DNA of 64,000 bases from Tritrichomonas musculus (lineage: Eukaryota; Parabasalia; Tritrichomonadida; Tritrichomonadidae). Under the pieces are notes generated by a model that worked only from the letters and a program-made list of their open reading frames with translations, had not been told where the DNA came from and made no database searches. The DNA lies in contig JAPFFF010000027.1 in the NCBI GenBank assembly GCA_039105265.1, positions 620,001 to 684,000 on the forward strand, in the 5' to 3' direction. The position numbers were made by a program, and so were the translations under genes. Of the stretch, positions 52,070-62,800 are shown piece after piece. The stretch's first letter is position 1, and each line of letters opens with the position of its first letter.

Positions 52070-52507
52070 ATTCATTATAAGTTTATTTTGTTTTATATCA
52101 CACGATAATATCAATTGACCAAATATAAATAGGAAATTCTTTTTTAATCATGAAATAGCAAATTATTTCATTAAAAAAAATGTCCTGAAACTCATTTTAT
52201 TCTCAATAAATAAATTCAAAAACTATTAAAAAGTAGTCATTGATCATTAAAATCCTAGTAGATATTGATAAAATGAGATCAGTATTTAAGTGTTCTTTCA
52301 AAAAGTTGTGAGACCATTCCTTTATTGAAATTTTTCAAAAACGATAAAATTAAATTTTGATTTTTTCTGATTAAAATAAATGTTTTTTACATTTTTTCCA
52401 ATTTTATATGTTAAAAATTATTATATAATTTATAATATTTTTTAAAATTAAAATTTACTTTATATAAATCAAGATATTTATAACATATTATTTTTGCCTC
52501 TGACATG
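52070..52507. other. AT-rich spacer, promoter region of the kinase gene
   Basis: No gene or repeat was recognised. The downstream end leads into the kinase gene's initiator-like site. Confidence 0.5.
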
Positions 52508-52513
52508 TCATTA
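52508..52513 (+). promoter_or_regulatory. Initiator-like TCATTA before the TKL-like kinase gene
   Basis: TCATTA fits the Trichomonas initiator TCA(+1)Y(T/A), with the putative +1 A nine bases before the ATG at 52519, matching the very short leaders known in trichomonads. Confidence 0.6.
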
Positions 52514-52518
52514 ATAAA

Positions 52519-54087
52519 ATGGAAGATTTTATAGATCTCAGTAATTTCTCGAACCAAACTTATATAGGCAAGGGTTCTTTTGCAAAAGTATATAAGGTTG
52601 AAGATAAAGAAACAGGTGAAATCTTTGCAGCTAAAATATCTCTAAACAAATTAACCGAAGAACAAAAGCAATTAATGACCAACCTCAAACGTGAAATTGG
52701 AATCATGTCACAATTGGAACATCCATCAATTCTGAAGTTTAAAGGTTATAGTCCTATTGATTTTAAAAATGAATCCTATCCTGTTATTATTACCGAATAT
52801 TCATCCAATGGTTCCTTAGACAACATACTTAAACTTGAAAGGCAATCTCGTTCCCCTCCTAATTGGGATGATACGAGAAAACTAATAACTTTATATGGTA
52901 TTGCATCAGCAATGTCCTATCTTCACTTGCATAATATTATTCATCGCGATCTCAAACCAGAAAATATACTGGAAGATGACTTTTTATTCCCAAAAGTAGG
53001 CGATTTTGGTCTTTCCAAAACTATTCATTCTAATATTGATAGCATGTCAACTCAATCAGCCTTCGGTTTAAAAGGAAGCCCCCTCTATGTGCCCCCAGAA
53101 TGTTGGGAAGACAACAAATACTCCAAGGCAGGTGATGTCTACGCATTTGCAATTATCGCATACGAATTATTGACACTGGAGACTCCATTCAAAGATTACA
53201 CTATACCGATGCTCTGCCGAAGAGTTACTATCAATGGCGAGAGACCACAGTTCAACTGCCCAATTCCTGACTGCTACAAAGACCTCATCATTCGTTGTTG
53301 GTCGCAAGAGCCAGAAAAACGCCCAACTTTTGAAGAGATCAAAGAAGAACTGAGAAGCAATCCAGAATTCATCATAGAAAGTATTGATAAGGAGAAATTC
53401 CTAGATTATGTAGAGATGATTGACGATAGTTGCCAAAGCTTTGATCCTTTCAAAAAGTTCCAAAAAGTGATGCTTCCGAAGTTGTCAGAAATAGAAACAA
53501 AAACTTCAGAAGAGAAAGAAATATCAGATGAAAAAGAAACTTCAAATGACAAAGAAAGTCGTAAGATAAAAATTGAAAGAAAAGAAGTCGAACATCACAA
53601 ATCACATTCAATGTTTGGACCAAGCAGCAAGAATCACACGCACTTCAAAATTTTCCATATAACGAGAACCGAACAAAGAACTGTTTCAACCGACGTTGAT
53701 GGAAATAAGAAGTACTCTGAGTGGACGATTGTTCCTGGCACAGAAAGCAAGCACGAAGTTCGTAATGGAATGGAAGGAGGATTCACTGAAGGCTATGAAA
53801 AAATAGTCGGAAATGAAAGCAAAGAAATAGAAAACCGCCAGATAAAAATTGAAAAGAAAGAGGTCGAACATCACAAATCACATTCTATGTTTGGGCCAAG
53901 CAGCAAGAATCACACGCACTTCAAAATTTTCCATATAACGAGAACCGAACAAAGAACTGTTTCAACCGACGTTGATGGAAATAAGAAGTACTCTGAGTGG
54001 ACGATTGTTCCTGGCACAGAAAGCAAGCACGAAGTTCGTAATGGAATGGAAGGAGGATTCACTGAAGGCTATGAGAATGAAATATAA
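52519..54087 (+). CDS. TKL-like protein kinase with duplicated C-terminal domain
   Basis: The kinase domain covers about residues 9-280: glycine loop IGKGSFAKVYK, ATP-binding K39, HRDLKPEN with catalytic D144, DFGLSK with D162, GSPLYVPPECW (PPE in place of APE) and RCWSQEPEKRPTFEEI. All key residues are present, so it should be an active serine/threonine kinase of the TKL-like group expanded in trichomonads. A charged linker (about 325-350) follows, then two near-identical 92-residue repeats containing HHKSHSMFGPSSKNHTHF and TDVDGNKKYSEWTIVPGTES. I do not recognise this C-terminal domain. The initiator site and short leader support the ATG. The gene converges with the BTB/F5-8C gene. Confidence 0.92.
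   Translation: MEDFIDLSNFSNQTYIGKGSFAKVYKVEDKETGEIFAAKISLNKLTEEQKQLMTNLKREIGIMSQLEHPSILKFKGYSPIDFKNESYPVIITEYSSNGSLDNILKLERQSRSPPNWDDTRKLITLYGIASAMSYLHLHNIIHRDLKPENILEDDFLFPKVGDFGLSKTIHSNIDSMSTQSAFGLKGSPLYVPPECWEDNKYSKAGDVYAFAIIAYELLTLETPFKDYTIPMLCRRVTINGERPQFNCPIPDCYKDLIIRCWSQEPEKRPTFEEIKEELRSNPEFIIESIDKEKFLDYVEMIDDSCQSFDPFKKFQKVMLPKLSEIETKTSEEKEISDEKETSNDKESRKIKIERKEVEHHKSHSMFGPSSKNHTHFKIFHITRTEQRTVSTDVDGNKKYSEWTIVPGTESKHEVRNGMEGGFTEGYEKIVGNESKEIENRQIKIEKKEVEHHKSHSMFGPSSKNHTHFKIFHITRTEQRTVSTDVDGNKKYSEWTIVPGTESKHEVRNGMEGGFTEGYENEI
53563..54080 (+). repeat. 276-bp in-frame tandem duplication in the kinase gene
   Basis: The sequence gaagtcgaacatcacaaatc onward at 53584 recurs at 53860, an offset of 276 bp (92 codons). 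The two copies differ at only a few bases, including synonymous ones, and the second ends at the gene's stop. This is a recent duplication of one protein module. Confidence 0.9.
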
Positions 54088-54247
54088 ATAAAAAAAAAAA
54101 TAACTTTTTGAAATTCAATTTTCAGAGTAAAAAAAAAAGTGTCAAACTTATTTTTTTTTTTTTGAGAATTAAATGACCATTTCAAAAAGTGAAATAGAAA
54201 AACTAAATTTGTTTATTTATGTTCAAAATATAATATATTAAATAATT

Positions 54248-55522
54248 TTATTTGAGCACGCCATATATCTCAAAAGACTTGAATCCAAGGTAGTCATCGC
54301 CGCACCAATTCGGCCCTGTTTGCCTCATTCTGATATAATTGAATTCTGAATTTGAATCAAAGTTTTTAATTTTGAATGAGTGAACAATTTCTCTTCCATT
54401 CAGAATGCAGCAGTTGCTCTGCTCATCGAGGAGGCGCCACGAAGAGTTGTCGGCAGAACCTTCAATTACCCAGTTTTTGGGGTGCCCGTTATTTGGGCCC
54501 CAATTGGCAGATTTCAAAGTGTAATAAGATGGACAGACACGATGCTCTTTGAAGTCAAAACAAATCCAACTGTTTTTGTCATCTTGTGAGCAGAACCACT
54601 TTTCTTTATCGTCGTAAAAAGTGACATTTTTTGGGTTGAATTTTGCTTCATTATGATATATTGAAGACGATGTTATAACGACTTTATTCTCAAGCTTAGA
54701 AGAGGACTCATTCCGAAGATAGCTAATGATTCCTGAAAATTCACTTTTCTCAGAAAATGGAACGTTTATTTCTTGCTTTTTATAACGTCCTTTATTTGCA
54801 TTCAATTTTTCACCTTGTTTTAACCTTTCAGAAAGTGCTCGCCACATTTCAGTTGTCATTTCATTAACATCATAAACATCAATAAAATCAGACATTGCTT
54901 TGTTCGATAAATTAGAATACACAACTTTTTCATAGAGCACTGAAAAAGTGGAACTTTTTAAATACATTTTATTAATGAAATGTAGGAGTTGATCTTCGTC
55001 CTTCAACTGGATTTTTTTGCTGCCAATGATATCAGTAAGCGCATCAATGCTGAGTGATTCTAGTTCTTCTGCTTGAGTCTCATAAAGAAGGTAAAAGTGA
55101 GATGATATGAATTCAATTTCATCGTTATAAAATTTATCGTTTTTTTGATGCTTTTTGATTAGAGAAAAAACATTATCAATGGTAATTTCTGTTTTTTCTT
55201 CTTCAATAAAGTTAATTGAATCATTTCCGAGTATTTCAAGGACTTCTGAAATGAAGGGGAGCTCATTTGCAGAAATGTTTTCTACATTAAAAGCTTGTAG
55301 ATTAATAAAATGAGAAAAATTTCCCGAATTGTGCGTATTAATTATAATTTCATCGAATGAAGGATCAGTTAAATGAATATTGCAAATATTGGGTGATAAG
55401 AGATCAGATAAAAGTCTACTTGTCTTGAATTCTTCTCCATTGACCAAAAATTTAAAATCTTTATCATAGATTTGAATGGGAACTTTTAAAATGCTTGCTG
55501 GCTTGAGCTGTATTTTACTCAT
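54248..55522 (-). CDS. BTB-like / F5-8 type C domain protein
   Basis: The likely start is the ATG at 55522 (MSKIQLKPASI), with an initiator TCATTT just upstream; an earlier in-frame ATG at 55555 would add 11 residues. The N-terminal 110 residues (FKFLVNGEEFKTSRLLSDLLSP) look like the BTB-like domain of a large trichomonad family, followed by a helical BACK-like region to about 250. The C-terminal 150 residues match the F5/8 type C (discoidin) fold: ITSSSIYHNEAKFNPKNVTF, SWICFDFKEHRVCPSYYTLK, NWVIEGSADNSSW, FNYIRMRQTGPNW. No signal peptide is present, so a cytoplasmic binding protein is likely. Related broken copies lie at 55626-56616, 51997-52069 and about 31075-31300. Confidence 0.85.
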   Translation of the reverse strand: MSKIQLKPASILKVPIQIYDKDFKFLVNGEEFKTSRLLSDLLSPNICNIHLTDPSFDEIIINTHNSGNFSHFINLQAFNVENISANELPFISEVLEILGNDSINFIEEEKTEITIDNVFSLIKKHQKNDKFYNDEIEFISSHFYLLYETQAEELESLSIDALTDIIGSKKIQLKDEDQLLHFINKMYLKSSTFSVLYEKVVYSNLSNKAMSDFIDVYDVNEMTTEMWRALSERLKQGEKLNANKGRYKKQEINVPFSEKSEFSGIISYLRNESSSKLENKVVITSSSIYHNEAKFNPKNVTFYDDKEKWFCSQDDKNSWICFDFKEHRVCPSYYTLKSANWGPNNGHPKNWVIEGSADNSSWRLLDEQSNCCILNGREIVHSFKIKNFDSNSEFNYIRMRQTGPNWCGDDYLGFKSFEIYGVLK

Positions 55523-55525
55523 ATG

Positions 55526-55531
55526 AAATGA
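55526..55531 (-). promoter_or_regulatory. Initiator-like TCATTT before the BTB/F5-8C gene
   Basis: On the minus strand TCATTT ends four bases before the ATG at 55522 (+1 A at 55529). It lies downstream of the first in-frame ATG (55555), which decides for the shorter protein. Confidence 0.55.
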
Positions 55532-55625
55532 GTATTTTTTTAATTCACATGTCATAAAATCAATTTACCATTCAATTAGGGAAATTTACAAATACAAAAA
55601 AAGGTTTCTTTATTTCAATCTAAAT

Positions 55626-56616
55626 TTACTTTTGTTTTTTTAAGAAAAATATGCTACAAATTAAAATCATGAAAATAACAAAAATAATTCCATATGGAAT
55701 CTGATATCTCTGATTTTTTCGATTAGGGACCAGCATACTATTATCATATTTTTCATTTTCAATAATATTATCTAGTTCTTCTTCTTTCTTTTTCAGTAAA
55801 ACTATTAAATATTCTACCTCGTTTTTCAAATTAAGATTTTCCAACGATAGATCACTGCCAAGATATTTTATAACAAATATCATGATTAAAAAAAATCTTG
55901 ATTGGAGCAATGTTGATAAAAAACAATAAGTTATTATATTTTGTGTTTGCTTGCTCTTAAATTTTTCCAAGATTGAAGATATGATAAGGAACATACATTT
56001 GATCAATAGGCACAAGTTGGAAAAAAAGGCTGATCAACTAGTTTTATTTTGAAATCTTATTATGAAATAAATAAAAAAATCTGGAATCTTGATCGTTGAA
56101 TATGATGCTTTTCAATGTGCTGATTGAAAGATTCTTCACTTTGGCTCTCAAAAAGTTCGTAAAAATGACTGGATGCAAATTCAATTTCTCTTGAAATGTG
56201 GTTACAATAAAAATGCTATATTTTTCATGCTCGCGAAGAAGTTTTAGGACGTTATCAGCTGTGATTTCAGAAGTATCTTCTTTGTATTGCAGTTCTATCG
56301 ATTTTGTGCCTAGGATTTCGATGACTTCCAAAAAAAAAAAGGGATTTCGGATTCAATTAGTGTAGTTGGCTCGAAGTTTGTGAGTTGAAGAAAGTGTGAA
56401 AAATCGCCATTCTGATTTGTGTCAATGATAAAAGTGTCAATTGTTGGATCATTCAATTGAATTTTGCAAATAATTGGCGAAAGAAGATCTGAAAGAAGAC
56501 GACTGGTCTTAAATTCTTTTCCATTGACAACAAATGAAAAATCTTTATCATATGTTTGCAGAGGAACAGCTGAAATACTTGAAGGTTTAAGAAGTACCTT
56601 GTTTATTTATACTCAT
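55626..56616 (-). pseudogene. Broken BTB-like paralogue with coiled coil and C-terminal membrane segment
   Basis: The minus strand from 56616 (ATG) encodes a relative of the neighbouring gene's N-terminus (VNGKEFKTSRLLSDLLSP, about 56550-56480) but in three frames. There is a frame change just after the ATG, another at an A11 run near 56330-56340, and another near 56040-56100. The C-terminal part (55626-56015 frame) has a coiled coil (LKKKEEELDNIIENEKY) and ends in a hydrophobic segment GIIFVIFMILICSIFFLKKQK-like, a tail anchor. The intact family form would be a BTB-like protein anchored in a membrane. It lies directly upstream of, and in the same direction as, the F5/8C gene, probably a tandem duplicate. 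Confidence 0.78.
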
Positions 56617-59600
56617 TAAAAATTTTGTTATTTCAATTAAAATATGCTGGTCTAAAACAGCATTTAATACTTTTTAATACCAAAGCTAATATTATCTGAG
56701 AAGAATGTATTTAGGATCTTTAAAATGAAAAACAAAATCCAATAATCTATATTATATCAAGATTAATACTCATTTTATTTATAAAAAATATTCAACATTT
56801 ATAGGATCTTTTTCATTTACAATTTTTATCTTGTTATCTTTTTATGCCTAAACGATATTTCATTTAATGGAATAACCTGAATTAATCCAAAAAAAATTTA
56901 ATTAGATAAAATTCTTTTAAATAATTTTGTAATTCTTAAAGAATATTTTCTTGCATATTAATATTTAATTCTTTATTTTTGTTTAATTTAATTTAGATAA
57001 TGTTATCCTCATAACATATATTTTTAATTGATTCCCAATTTTAAATTCTCCATATAAATATTATAAAGGAGATAGCTTATATGTTGTTTAACTAAAATTT
57101 TTCATAAACTCATACATTTTTATACTGATTATACTTTTTATTCATTGATGATGCTTTAAAGCATGTGAAGTATTTATTGATGATGATTTGAATTGATATT
57201 TGGTCTTTATTTGTGTTTATAATCATAATCATTCATTTTTTTATCATAAATCTATTTTATATTCTTTAAAAAGAATATTTTTATTAATGGATAAAAGTTG
57301 ACAAATCAAATCTCGTAAAATGTATTGAAAAAAAGAAACGTATACTTTTTGAAGAAATTATTTTTTCTTTGGTTTTCTCTCAAATAGGGAAAATAAATAT
57401 TGGATTTTGAAAATGAAATTAGAAAAAAATATCATTCATCTATTTCCATTCATAATGTTTATTATTAATCAAATGATTGATGATTTTACAATTTGAATTT
57501 TTGTAATAATTAAAGTTTGATCTTGATTTTGTTTTCTTATTTTTGGAAGATTAATTATTCTTTTTCTTCCTTTAGGATTATTAGTAAAATGTAAAATAGA
57601 AAATAGAAAATACCTTGATTTTATTTAGTAAAAATTTAAGGGAAAAAAAAAAGGATTATTGTTACTTCAGATAAAATTATCATTAAAGAATGTATGATTC
57701 ATGTTATTCCAAATAATTTTAATGAAAGATCATTATTATAACATGGCATATTTTAAAAATATAATATTCTATATAATATTATCGATTCTTTTCAAAAAGT
57801 ATACGTTTTTTTTTCATCTAAGAAAAAATTGTTAATATCTTTCTATTTTTTCTTGAGTATATTTTCAATATTTGATACATTTGATAAGATGATCAATTGT
57901 TAAGATTTCGATTACATCTGATAAAGAAATTGAAGAATCAATAAAATTATATCAAATTAATATAGAAAATATATTTTTAATTTTATTTTCATCATTGCTC
58001 TTCAAATTGTAGAATTTTCATTTTTTTTTTAAATCAAAATAAAAAAAGAATTAAATTAAATTCATTCTGAATATACATCATATTCATAGCATATTACATT
58101 ATTTCAATTGATTTCTTGTTTGTTTTTTATAAAGTTTGAGAAATGAAAATTCTTCTGATTAAAAATAATAAATTAATTAAGTTAACGATTAAAAATAATA
58201 AATCATCGATATATTTGTATTATTTATGTGATTTTTATCTTCTTTCCTTTCCTTTCAATTTGTAAGAAATTTTGAGATTTGATAAGATATAAGTCATCAT
58301 TTTTAAAAAATAAAAGAGGATATAAATAAAGACAATATATAAATCATTTATAAATTGCAATTTTCATGAAAATCATATATTTCTTTCATAAACCATTGTT
58401 TTTTCGATAGGATATATTTTTATTGAAAAAATAATTCAAAAAGTTATTTTAAAAAAATTGTTGTTTCATTCATATCTCAAAGAATATTAGATTTCATTCT
58501 TCTTCTTATGATTATTAATATAATATGAATATACACATACATAGATATTCTTTTATTTTGTATTTTATACTTTATTCTTTTACTCAATCTTCTTTTTTAT
58601 ATAAAGGTTATATTTTTTCATTTTTTCATTCTATCTTTCTATCATTCATTAAATTATTATTATTCTTAAGATTATAATAATATTGAAATCAAATAAGAAG
58701 AATTTTTATTTGTTTGATAAAAATTCAAAATTTTTTTTTTATAAAACAACATTTCTTTCTTCAATATGAATTTATAACACTTTAATGAACTAATAAATAA
58801 GAAAAGGAAAAAAAATTGATATCTATTTCTTTTGAAAGTTTTATATTGAACTTTTATAAGATTTATTTAACATAACAATCAAATGAATTCGATACAAATA
58901 TATTCTTATTAGAAGTATATATGAATATCTTTAAATAAAAAACAAATAATCAAAATATCTTTAGTTGATTCAACTTCAAAAAATTATTCAAATAAAAAAG
59001 AATCTATGAACATTTATCAGACTCATTCTTTTGTTATTCATTACAAAAATGTCATAAAAAATTTTAAATTTTATTTCGTTTTATTTTTAAATGTAGATAC
59101 ATTAATTATAAACATGAATAAAGAAAAGAATGAAGATGAAAGATATAATATTTCATTTTATATAAGAACTATTTGAAACAATATATAATGAATGAAAAGA
59201 TATGTAAATTGAAAAGAACTTTTTATTAATCTTTTTAAACGTACGGGGGAATATAAAGTTCTTATATTTCAATATTTCAACATTTTAATATTTGAATATT
59301 TATTATTTACTTTTTATATGTATTAATTATTTTTCTCATTTTCTCTTTATATTGCACGTTAGTACGTTAAATTTCTTATGAAATTAAAAAATTTTTTCTT
59401 TCAATTTTTAAATTAAAATATTTAACCTCATTATTTTATATAATATTATTTATATTATTTCTTTCAATTTTTCTTTGTTTATTATATTTATTCTTATATT
59501 TATTTTTATTTGTTAAAATACTTGTTCTTTATTTATTCTTTCATTTTGTTGTTTATTTGATTTTTGTTTTCAATATTTTTTCTGAAATTTTATTTATATT

Positions 59601-59810
59601 ATTTATCTCGTTATTTGGTTATTTTTTCTTATTTATTATATACAAAATATTATCGATGCACATATTATTTTATTTAAATATAATAAACAAGTCATTAATA
59701 AAAAATTTAAAAGTAAAAAACGAAATTTTTTAAAACAAAAAGTATACGTTTTTTTTTAATATCAGAAAAATGATTTCACAAATATTTTGGTAATTGAAAA
59801 TATTTTAAAA
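56617..59810. other. 3.2-kb AT-rich intergenic region
   Basis: No protein gene or RNA gene is supported. It contains one candidate TIR element (57326-57818), a further copy of its end at 59737-59749, and extremely A/T-rich sequence with many homopolymer runs. Confidence 0.55.
57326..57818. repeat. Inverted repeat pair, candidate MITE of about 490 bp
   Basis: acgtatactttttgaa at 57338-57353 and its perfect reverse complement at 57791-57806 face each other 437 bp apart, and both are preceded on the outside by an A-rich tgaaaaaaa run. A third copy of the end (aaaaagtatacgt) lies at 59737. No target duplication was found, so the element status is uncertain. Confidence 0.5.
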
Positions 59811-59812
59811 AT

Positions 59813-59818
59813 TCACAA
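59813..59818 (+). promoter_or_regulatory. Initiator-like TCACAA before the surface protein gene
   Basis: TCACAA fits the TCA(+1)Y(T/A) initiator, with the +1 A eight bases before the ATG at 59823. Confidence 0.45.
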
Positions 59819-59822
59819 AAAA

Positions 59823-62800
59823 ATGATATTGCTCATTACTTTAATCTTCTTTGGAAAATCCAATGATATAAATTCAAAATATGATGTTAGACTCAATTTG
59901 AATTTGCATGACTGGTATTTGATCATTCAGAATGATATCATAGAGTTTCGAGATGATTATAATTCAAAATTTAATCCAAATTCCATTATATTTCAACAAA
60001 ATAACTCTATAAATAAACAGATATACTTAAATATTGGTGGGTTTGCTGATCGAAATCAAAATCATAAATTATATTTAATTTCAAATAATTCAATTCCAGT
60101 TAATTTATCATTTAATATAACAAGTTTAAATACAGATGAATCTCATTTTGAAATATCTTTTTTGCCCGGATTTTTAGAAAATAAGGAAGTAATATCTCTT
60201 AACATTTATGTTAATGATCCAGACTTCTTACATTTTACCAACATCAGATCCCAATTTAATCTCAAAGTTTTTAATTCAGGGAACGGCCAGCTCGTAGCAC
60301 AACTATTGCCAGAAAAAGAACGAAAAAAGATAATAATTTGCTACGGAGGGACAGAATGCACAGAACAAGAAGATTTTTCTATACAAACCGATGGAAATTA
60401 TCTATCATTAATCGATGATAACAATTTTGAAAATGTCATTAATAATATTATTATATCATCCAAAATTGAATATTTGAAAATATATTTTGCTAGTGAGAAA
60501 TCGCCCAAAGTAGATTTCTCAATGATACCATTCAAGCATATCCAAAAAGTTTATATAATAGGTCATTCAATAGACAATCCACAAATCATTAAAATAAACA
60601 ATCAAGATCAAAACGAACTCATAGACAAAATTGAAGCAAAAAATGCGCAAATTGTTACAAAAGATGAAAAATTCAATACTAAATCATCTTTTAAAAATGA
60701 GTCACCAAGAGCCTTAATCAAATATACTCCAACCGAAAACCAAATAGTTTATAATATGAATATCGATTTAGTATCAAATCCAAACATAACGTTTCTCGTT
60801 AAGCAAAATTCAATAGATAGTTATTATACTGCTGAAGGAGATAAAGAATATATTATTTTTTCTAATGGCAAAGAAACAGTTATTGTGATTGAGAATGCAA
60901 GTTCAACATTCGACAAAAAGATTTTAATTGAGTGCAATGTAGTGCTAACAAATATTGTTTCTAATAACATTTCATTTTTATTTAAAAATTGTGGAAATAT
61001 AACAATTGAATTCACTAAGTGGGTAAAAAAGGAAGGAGAAAAAGAAGTAACCCCTGTAATGTTTAATTTTTACAGCGAGAAAAGCGAATCTTTAAATATC
61101 ATTTCAAGTAAGAATAGATTGATCAAATATCGCCATCTAAACATTATAAATCTTGAAAATTCAAACATAACTGATGAATCATTATTTAAACAATATCCGA
61201 CAGCTTTTGCCTTTTGTTTGCAAGATGTTTCTTGCGATGAAAAAGAATATATTGGTCTTGATCCTGTTATTATACCAATTAAAGATATTTCTTCAATTGA
61301 AGGAAAATTTGATGAAATATCAAACCAAAATTTGAAAAATTTGATATTTTTCTTTGATGAAAAATCAAAAAATGATAATATCGATTTATCATTTTTAACC
61401 GGAAGTGTTTTAGAACAAGTTAAATTCATTAGTTATGTTGCAGATGTTCCATTAACTGTTACAGGCATTAAAGGAGATGCGAAAAAAAATTGGACAATTA
61501 CTAATTGTACAATAACCATTAAAACTTCATCTGATTATGTTATAGATGAGTTGTTTTCAAATTATGCTTCTATATCAAGAGATGAAGAAGCAGTAAATTC
61601 AGTAATTACTATTAAGCATGGAACATATTTGATGAAGGTTGATTTGACTGAACAAGATTTAATTTTTGTAATCTCAAATGATTCCTTTAGATTCAAAGAT
61701 TATGATTATCATTCTAATGATAATCTTACAATGAAAATAGAAACGCAACAGAATGCCAATACGAAATTCATATTTCAGCCTGCAGATATTTTATCTGAAA
61801 AAACAGTTAATACAACTGATATTTGCTTGAATTTTGAGGGAACAGATGAAAATATTACATATATTCCAATATCATTTGGTGATTGGAGTAAATCTGATGG
61901 AAATTTAACTATTCTTATCAATACCAATTCATCTGAGCAAATAATTTTTGATAACATTCCTCAAAATTTGAATTTTGTTGTCTACAGTAATGAAACAAAA
62001 AGCAATGTCCAGCAAATTTATAGCGATGCTTCCAAGATTGTTATGTGTTATGAGAGCGATGAATGTGTAAAACAAGATGATTTTAGTCAATCAATTGATA
62101 GATACACAACATTTATTTCATTAAATTCAACAAGTGATTATGACAAAGTAATCCAATCAATCGATACGAATGATTATGACAATAAGCCTTATGACTACTT
62201 GAGATTAGTGTTCATTGGTAAGGAAGATCCTATTAACCTTACTTTGAATGATAATATTTCAGATAATTTTGATCAAATACAATTATATGGCTACAATAAT
62301 GCTAGGATATTATTAGATGATAATATCAATACATGTAATTTCAAAGTTTGGGTTGTTCACCATGTTTCATTCATGAATAATTCTAATATAAATTACACAT
62401 TCAATGAATTGATTATTATTGATACAGAACCTATCTTCCAAAATTTATTTGAAATATCAAATAATATATATATTGGAACAGCCAGATTTTACTGTGAAGA
62501 AGGATACAAGGTGAATGGTCTTTCTGGAGTAGATAACATAAATTGTACAATATTTGAAATTTTTCCTAATTTGGAAGAAAAAGATTACGTTTTATCTATA
62601 AGAGGCTATAGTTTTATTGCCAACAGTAACACTGAAAATGGTGCTGGAAGTCCATTTATCAATGCTCCCCAATCAAAGTTTTATTTTAATGTTCATACTC
62701 CTTCAAATTATTCTACAGGTCATAAATTTGTTATATGCCGATATGAAAATCGACTGTCTCAGATTTCAATCAACCTGGAAAACATTAACTATACTATTCC

